From: JADLGL01 sp963823045
GTDB taxonomy: Bacteria > Pseudomonadota > Alphaproteobacteria > Rhizobiales > Kaistiaceae
Length of the DNA: 64,000 nucleotides
Reading direction: 5' to 3'
NCBI GenBank assembly: GCA_963823045.1
Contig: CAWGKA010000012.1
Coordinates: 620,001 to 684,000, forward strand
Part shown: in pieces, positions 60,492 to 64,000 of the stretch
How the letters are laid out: each line of letters begins with the position of its first letter
Position numbering within the stretch: the stretch's first letter is position 1
Program-made: the position numbers and the translations under genes
Notes under the pieces: model-generated
Told to the model about the DNA's origin: nothing
The model's database searches: none
Seen by the model: only the letters and a program-made list of their open reading frames with translations

Positions 60492-61907
60492 CTACCCCGG
60501 AATCCTGACCATGGCGCGGAGGCCGCCGAGCGGGCTCGCAGACAGGGTGATGTCGCCGCCATGGGCGCGGGCGATGTCGCGGGCGATGGGAAGGCCGAGG
60601 CCGGTGCCGCTCTCCTCGATATTGCGCGCCGCATCGAGCCGGTAGAACGGCTTGAAAACCGCCTCATACTGATCCTCGGGAATGCCCGGGCCGTCATCGT
60701 CGACGGTGATGGTCAGCCAGCCGGTGGCGTAGGTGCCGGTGACGGCGACCTTGTCGCCATGGCGGACGGCGTTGCGGATGAGGTTGCCGACACAACGGCT
60801 GAAGGCGATCGGGCGGAGCGTCATCACCCGGCTGCCGGTATAGGCGACGGTGACGTCGCTGCCGCCATGCTCCGCCTCGCGCTGCAGGAGCGCCGGAACA
60901 TCGGTCGGCTCGGCGCGCTCGCCGCTGTCGCCGCTGGCGAAGGCGAGATAGTCCTCGAGCATCTGCTGCATGTCGCCGACATCGCGGCGCAGCTCCTCCG
61001 AATCCTCGGAGGTCTGCATCAGTTCCAGTTGCAGGCGGAAACGGGTGAGGATGGTGCGCAGGTCGTGCGAGACGCCGGCGAGCATCTCGGTGCGTTGCTC
61101 CATCTGGCGGATGATGCGTTCGCGCATCTTGATGAAGGCGGCGCTGGCGCGGCGCACTTCACGCGCGCCGCGGGGCACGAAGTCCGGCGCCGGGCGGCCT
61201 TTACCGAAGCTCTCCGCAGCGTCGGCGAGGCGCTGGATCGGCCGCACCTGATTGCGCAGGAAGAGGACGGCGATGGTCACGAGGATGAAGCTCGTCGCGA
61301 CCATCCAGAAGATGAAGACGCCCGTGTTCGCGGCATAGGCCGCCGTGCGCTGCGCCAGCACCTGAAGCACTGCGCCGTCGAGTTGGATGCGGACTTCGAT
61401 GAGGTTGGAGTTGCCGACCGTGTCGATCCAGAAGGGGAGGCCGATCTGCTCCGTGATCTGATCGGAGAGCGTCTGATCGAGCAGGGAGAAGAAGGGACGC
61501 GTGGAGGCCGGCGGCAGCGCGGCGTCGGGCAGGAGCGCAACGTCGAGATCGAGTTGCCGGCCGGCGATACGGATGAGCTGGCTGGTGTCTTCGGTGGTTG
61601 GGAAGGTCGAAATCAACTCTACAAGAGCGGCGATGTCGCGCGTCGTCGCCGCCGCAAGGTTCTGCGTTACCAGCGCGTAGTGGCGTTCAAGGAAGATGAA
61701 CGCGACCACCGCCTGGGCGAGCACGACCGGCGTGATGATGATGAGGAGCGAGCGGGCGAAGAGGCCCTTCGGCATGATCCCGCGCAGGCGACGCGCGACC
61801 CAGCGATTGGCTGAGCGGATAGCCGACCATATCGCGTCCAGGCCGCGGCCGATCCAGCGTGCGCCGCGGCGGACGGGGCCTTGATGCTGGTCGGCGACGC
61901 TCGCCAT
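60492..61907 (-). CDS. Sensor histidine kinase, EnvZ type
   Basis: A 471-residue kinase: two membrane helices (SLLIIITPVVLAQAVVAFIFLE and GVFIFWMVATSFILVTIAVLFL) around a periplasmic region of ~130 residues, a HAMP linker, H-box AGVSHDLRTILTRF, N-box NLIRNAVRHG, G1 DDDGPGIPE, F-box FKPFYRLD and G2 GTGLGLPIARD. The Pro usual after SHDLRT is Ile. It follows the response regulator by seven bases, forming a two-component system. The signal is unknown; osmotic or envelope stress is typical of EnvZ relatives. Confidence 0.9.
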   Translation of the reverse strand: MASVADQHQGPVRRGARWIGRGLDAIWSAIRSANRWVARRLRGIMPKGLFARSLLIIITPVVLAQAVVAFIFLERHYALVTQNLAAATTRDIAALVELISTFPTTEDTSQLIRIAGRQLDLDVALLPDAALPPASTRPFFSLLDQTLSDQITEQIGLPFWIDTVGNSNLIEVRIQLDGAVLQVLAQRTAAYAANTGVFIFWMVATSFILVTIAVLFLRNQVRPIQRLADAAESFGKGRPAPDFVPRGAREVRRASAAFIKMRERIIRQMEQRTEMLAGVSHDLRTILTRFRLQLELMQTSEDSEELRRDVGDMQQMLEDYLAFASGDSGERAEPTDVPALLQREAEHGGSDVTVAYTGSRVMTLRPIAFSRCVGNLIRNAVRHGDKVAVTGTYATGWLTITVDDDGPGIPEDQYEAVFKPFYRLDAARNIEESGTGLGLPIARDIARAHGGDITLSASPLGGLRAMVRIPG

Positions 61908-61914
61908 GTCCGCC

Positions 61915-62622
61915 TCAGCCTTCGATGACCAGACGGTAGCCGTAGCCGCGGACGGTCTGCAGATAGAGAGGGTTGGACGGGTCGTCTTCGATCTTGCGGC
62001 GAAGGCGATTGATCTGAACGTCCACGGTGCGATCGCCAGCTGGTCCGTCGTCGCCGAGGAGGGCCATGCGGTCGACCGTCTGGCCCGGCGCTTCGGCGAA
62101 GGCGCGCAGGATCTGCCGCTCGCGGTCGGTCAGCCGCACCGGCTGATTGTTCCGCGTCAACTCAAGGCGCTGCAGGTGGAAGGTAAAGGGGCCGAAGCGC
62201 AGATGCTCGATCAGCGGCTCGTCGCCGAGATTGGAACGCTTCAGCACGTTGTTGATGCGCAGCAGCAATTCGCGCGGTTCGAATGGCTTGGCGAGGTAGT
62301 CGTCGGCGCCGGTCTCCAGCCCCTCGATGCGCGCGTCGGCCTCACCGCGGGCGGTGAGGATGAGGATCGGGACGTTCGTCGTCTCGCGCAGGCTGCGTGT
62401 GAGCGAGAGGCCGTCCTCGCCCGGCATCATGACGTCGACGATGAGGACGTCGAAGGCGACGCCGCCCATCCGCTGACGCGCCTCAGCGGCATTGGCGGCG
62501 ACGGTGACGCGGAAACCGTTCTCGGTCAGATAGCGCGACAGCAGCTCGCGCAGACGACGGTCATCGTCAATGACGAGGATATGCGGGGCGTCGTCACGCG
62601 GTGCGCCGGCCGGCTCCGTCAT
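61915..62622 (-). CDS. OmpR-family response regulator (PetR-like)
   Basis: The 235-residue regulator has a receiver domain (ILVIDDDRRLRELL with the acidic pocket, VLIVDVMMPGEDGLSL with the phosphorylated Asp, ILTARGEADARIEGLETGADDY) and a winged-helix output domain (LTDRERQILRAFAEAPGQTVDR, then DRTVDVQINRLRRKIE). It is cotranslated with the upstream MarR gene (TGATG) and the sensor kinase. The MarR-regulator pair recalls petP-petR of Rhodobacter capsulatus, a comparison from memory. Confidence 0.92.
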   Translation of the reverse strand: MTEPAGAPRDDAPHILVIDDDRRLRELLSRYLTENGFRVTVAANAAEARQRMGGVAFDVLIVDVMMPGEDGLSLTRSLRETTNVPILILTARGEADARIEGLETGADDYLAKPFEPRELLLRINNVLKRSNLGDEPLIEHLRFGPFTFHLQRLELTRNNQPVRLTDRERQILRAFAEAPGQTVDRMALLGDDGPAGDRTVDVQINRLRRKIEDDPSNPLYLQTVRGYGYRLVIEG

Positions 62623-63152
62623 CACGCCCGCTCCACATACTCGTCGATGAGATGGGCGACCTTGTTCTGCTCGGGCGGATCCATGATCCCGCGCAGGAAG
62701 GCGGCGGCGCTGCCGCGGCAGTCGGCGGGCATGGCGTCGAGCGCGGCTCTGAGCCGCCGGGCCTGCATCTCGACGAGTTGGTGGGCGAGGGCCTTGCCCT
62801 TGTCGGTGGTGTAGAGCAGGCGCTGACGTCGGTCCGTCTCGCCGGCGCGCTGGCTGATGAAGCCGCCGTCGATCAGCTGCTTCAGAACGCGGGCCAGGCT
62901 CTGCTTTGTGATGCGCAGGATGTCGAGAAGATCGGCGACGCGGATGCCTGGCTGGCGATTGACGAAATGCAGGACGCGGTGGTGCGCGCGACCGAATTCG
63001 TAGCGGGCGAGAACCGCGTCGGGCTCGGACACAAAATCGCGATAGGCGAAAAACAGGAGCTCGATCAGCGGCAGCTCGGGTACGGCGTCAACCGTGTCCG
63101 GATCAGGATTCGTCCCGCTGGATGAGGCGATGTCGGCAATTACGTCAGCCAT
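62622..63152 (-). CDS. MarR-family regulator (PetP-like)
   Basis: A 176-residue winged-helix regulator: GRAHHRVLHFVNRQPGIRVADLLDILRITKQSLARVLKQLIDGGFI (recognition helix ITKQSLARVLKQL) and wing ETDRRQRLLYTTDKG. ATG 63152 follows; an in-frame GTG at 63170 is less likely. It begins the marR-ompR-envZ operon and is divergent from ilvE, whose promoter region it may regulate (inference). Confidence 0.88.
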   Translation of the reverse strand: MADVIADIASSSGTNPDPDTVDAVPELPLIELLFFAYRDFVSEPDAVLARYEFGRAHHRVLHFVNRQPGIRVADLLDILRITKQSLARVLKQLIDGGFISQRAGETDRRQRLLYTTDKGKALAHQLVEMQARRLRAALDAMPADCRGSAAAFLRGIMDPPEQNKVAHLIDEYVERA

Positions 63153-63153
63153 G

Positions 63154-63182
63154 TTGACATATTTTTGCACGATTGGTACCGA
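63154..63182 (+). promoter_or_regulatory. Possible promoter for ilvE
   Basis: A perfect -35 hexamer TTGACA lies at 63154-63159 in the 132-base gap between divergent marR and ilvE. At a 17-base spacing only TACCGA (63177-63182) is available as -10, which is weak. AT-rich TATTTTTG lies between, also suitable for MarR binding. Confidence 0.35.
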
Positions 63183-63284
63183 TAGTCACGCGTTGATAAC
63201 ATAAGCAGCGCTGCCCGGCTTGGGGCAAAGGACCGCCTGTCAATGGGCGGCTTGATGGGGAGGCCCATTAGGGGTCCGACGAAC

Positions 63285-64000
63285 ATGCAGGCTTTCGACG
63301 ATCGCGACGGCTTCATCTGGATGAACGGTGAGTTCGTCCCATGGCGTGAGGCCAAGGTCCACATGCTCACGCATGCCCTGCACTATGGCAGCGCCGTCTT
63401 CGAAGGCGAGCGCGCCTATGGCGGGACGATCTTCAAACTCGACGAGCACACGCAGCGCCTGCATGAATCGGCGCGCATCCTCGGTTTCACGATCCCCTAC
63501 ACGGTGGAAGAGATCAACGAAGCTTGCCGCGAGACGCTTGCGCGCAATGGCCTTTCGGACGGCTATATCCGCCCGATCGCCTGGCGCGGCAGCGAGATGA
63601 TGGGCGTTTCGGCGCAGAAGAACCGCATCAATCTCGGCATCGCTGCCTGGGCCTGGCCGTCTTACTTCAAGCCGGAGGAACGCCTGAAGGGCATTCGGCT
63701 CGACCTCGCAGAGTACCGCCGGCCGGATCCGAAGACGGCGCCGTCGAAATCGAAGGCGGCCGGTCTCTACATGATCTGCACGATCTCGAAACACGCAGCC
63801 GAAGCAAAGGGCTATGCCGACGCTTTGATGCTGGACTATCGCGGCCGCGTCGCCGAGGCGACCGGCGCTAATGTCTTCTTCGTCCGCGACGGCGAGATAC
63901 ACACGCCGGACCCGGACTGCTTCCTTGACGGGATCACGCGTCGCAGCGTCATCGGCCTCGCCGAGGCGCGTGGATGGAACGTCATTCAGCGGCCGATCAT
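63285..64000 (+). CDS. ilvE: Branched-chain amino acid aminotransferase (3' end outside window)
   Basis: The last step of Ile, Val and Leu synthesis. From ATG 63285 (MQAFDDRDGFIWMNGE) the frame is open to the window edge, 238 codons. Class IV signatures: HALHYGSAVFEGERAY, GYIRPIAWRG, APSKSKAAGLYM with the likely pyridoxal-phosphate Lys, and VAEATGANVFFVRDG. A ribosome site is not strong (GGGGTCCGACGAAC upstream). Confidence 0.92.
   Translation, partial: MQAFDDRDGFIWMNGEFVPWREAKVHMLTHALHYGSAVFEGERAYGGTIFKLDEHTQRLHESARILGFTIPYTVEEINEACRETLARNGLSDGYIRPIAWRGSEMMGVSAQKNRINLGIAAWAWPSYFKPEERLKGIRLDLAEYRRPDPKTAPSKSKAAGLYMICTISKHAAEAKGYADALMLDYRGRVAEATGANVFFVRDGEIHTPDPDCFLDGITRRSVIGLAEARGWNVIQRPI

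Noticed and set aside
61070..61110. Ile instead of Pro after SHDLRT in the kinase H-box
   Set aside because: Seems unusual, but I recall the same in other alphaproteobacterial EnvZ relatives; the other boxes are intact.
1..64000. tRNA, rRNA, CRISPR arrays, transposases and phage genes
   Set aside because: None was recognised by eye in either strand; the only mobile-like signals are the 36-bp repeat pair and the palindrome pair.

Overview
The window is high-GC chromosomal DNA from an alphaproteobacterium, most likely a member of the Hyphomicrobiales (Rhizobiales). The evidence is gene content: a red-type (form IC) Rubisco operon with CbbX, the gene orders prs-rplY-pth-ychF and petA-petB-petC, an arsR/arsC/aquaporin cassette of the rhizobial type, UbiK, a DUF6111-CCA transferase pair and an EnvZ/OmpR/MarR/ilvE block. 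Genus cannot be fixed from the sequence. No rRNA, tRNA or CRISPR array was seen.

Layout. 1-7.4 kb: the 3' part of a glutaminase-STAS-cyclic nucleotide-binding fusion, a second cyclic nucleotide-binding protein, a metallophosphoesterase, a ceramide-glucosyltransferase-like enzyme, a small conserved-looking protein, an orphan alpha-glucan phosphorylase and a proline-tailed membrane protein. 7.5-17.1 kb: Calvin cycle cluster on the minus strand, cbbP-cbbT-cbbA-cbbL-cbbS-cbbX plus a LysR gene, with cbbR divergent. cbbF is absent from it. 17.1-21.8 kb: ABC-2 type operon (ATPase, permease, GldG-like protein, DUF4340 protein). 21.9-24.3 kb: TerC/YjbE protein and an ars operon. 24.5-30 kb: loosely packed accessory genes. 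30.0-31.8 kb: a lower-GC gene for a secreted protein, bracketed by a 36-bp direct repeat. 31.8-38.6 kb: moxR-DUF58-DUF4159-vWA operon. 38.8-46.5 kb: DUF6111, CCA transferase, a fatty-acid-hydroxylase-like protein, hemF, the bc1 complex operon, two hypothetical genes and apt. 46.5-49.8 kb: GST, SRPBCC protein, an unusual L,D-transpeptidase-like protein, SDR. 49.8-53.4 kb: ychF, pth, rplY, prs. 53.5-57.4 kb: lgt-midA-DUF5946-pgeF-lipoprotein. 57.5-64 kb: ubiK, YbjN-like, GST, proC, GIY-YIG protein, a paired palindromic repeat, sensor kinase, response regulator, MarR regulator and the start of ilvE.

A recurring oddity is broken reading frames in otherwise intact conserved genes: cbbA (two extra bases), cbbL, rplY and proC (one extra base each), and a 4-base repeat unit in the secreted-protein gene. 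In every case deleting the extra base(s) restores a family-typical product. Because all events are insertions, assembly or sequencing error is the simplest explanation, but loss of the Calvin cycle genes cannot be excluded from sequence alone.

Working together: CbbR (and perhaps the second LysR protein) would control CO2 fixation through Rubisco, with CbbX reactivating the enzyme. The bc1 operon supplies respiratory or photosynthetic electron transfer. The ars genes give arsenate reduction with export of arsenite through an aquaglyceroporin. The strongest uncharacterised systems are the MoxR/DUF58/vWA operon, the GldG/DUF4340 ABC operon and the repeat-bracketed secreted-protein gene.
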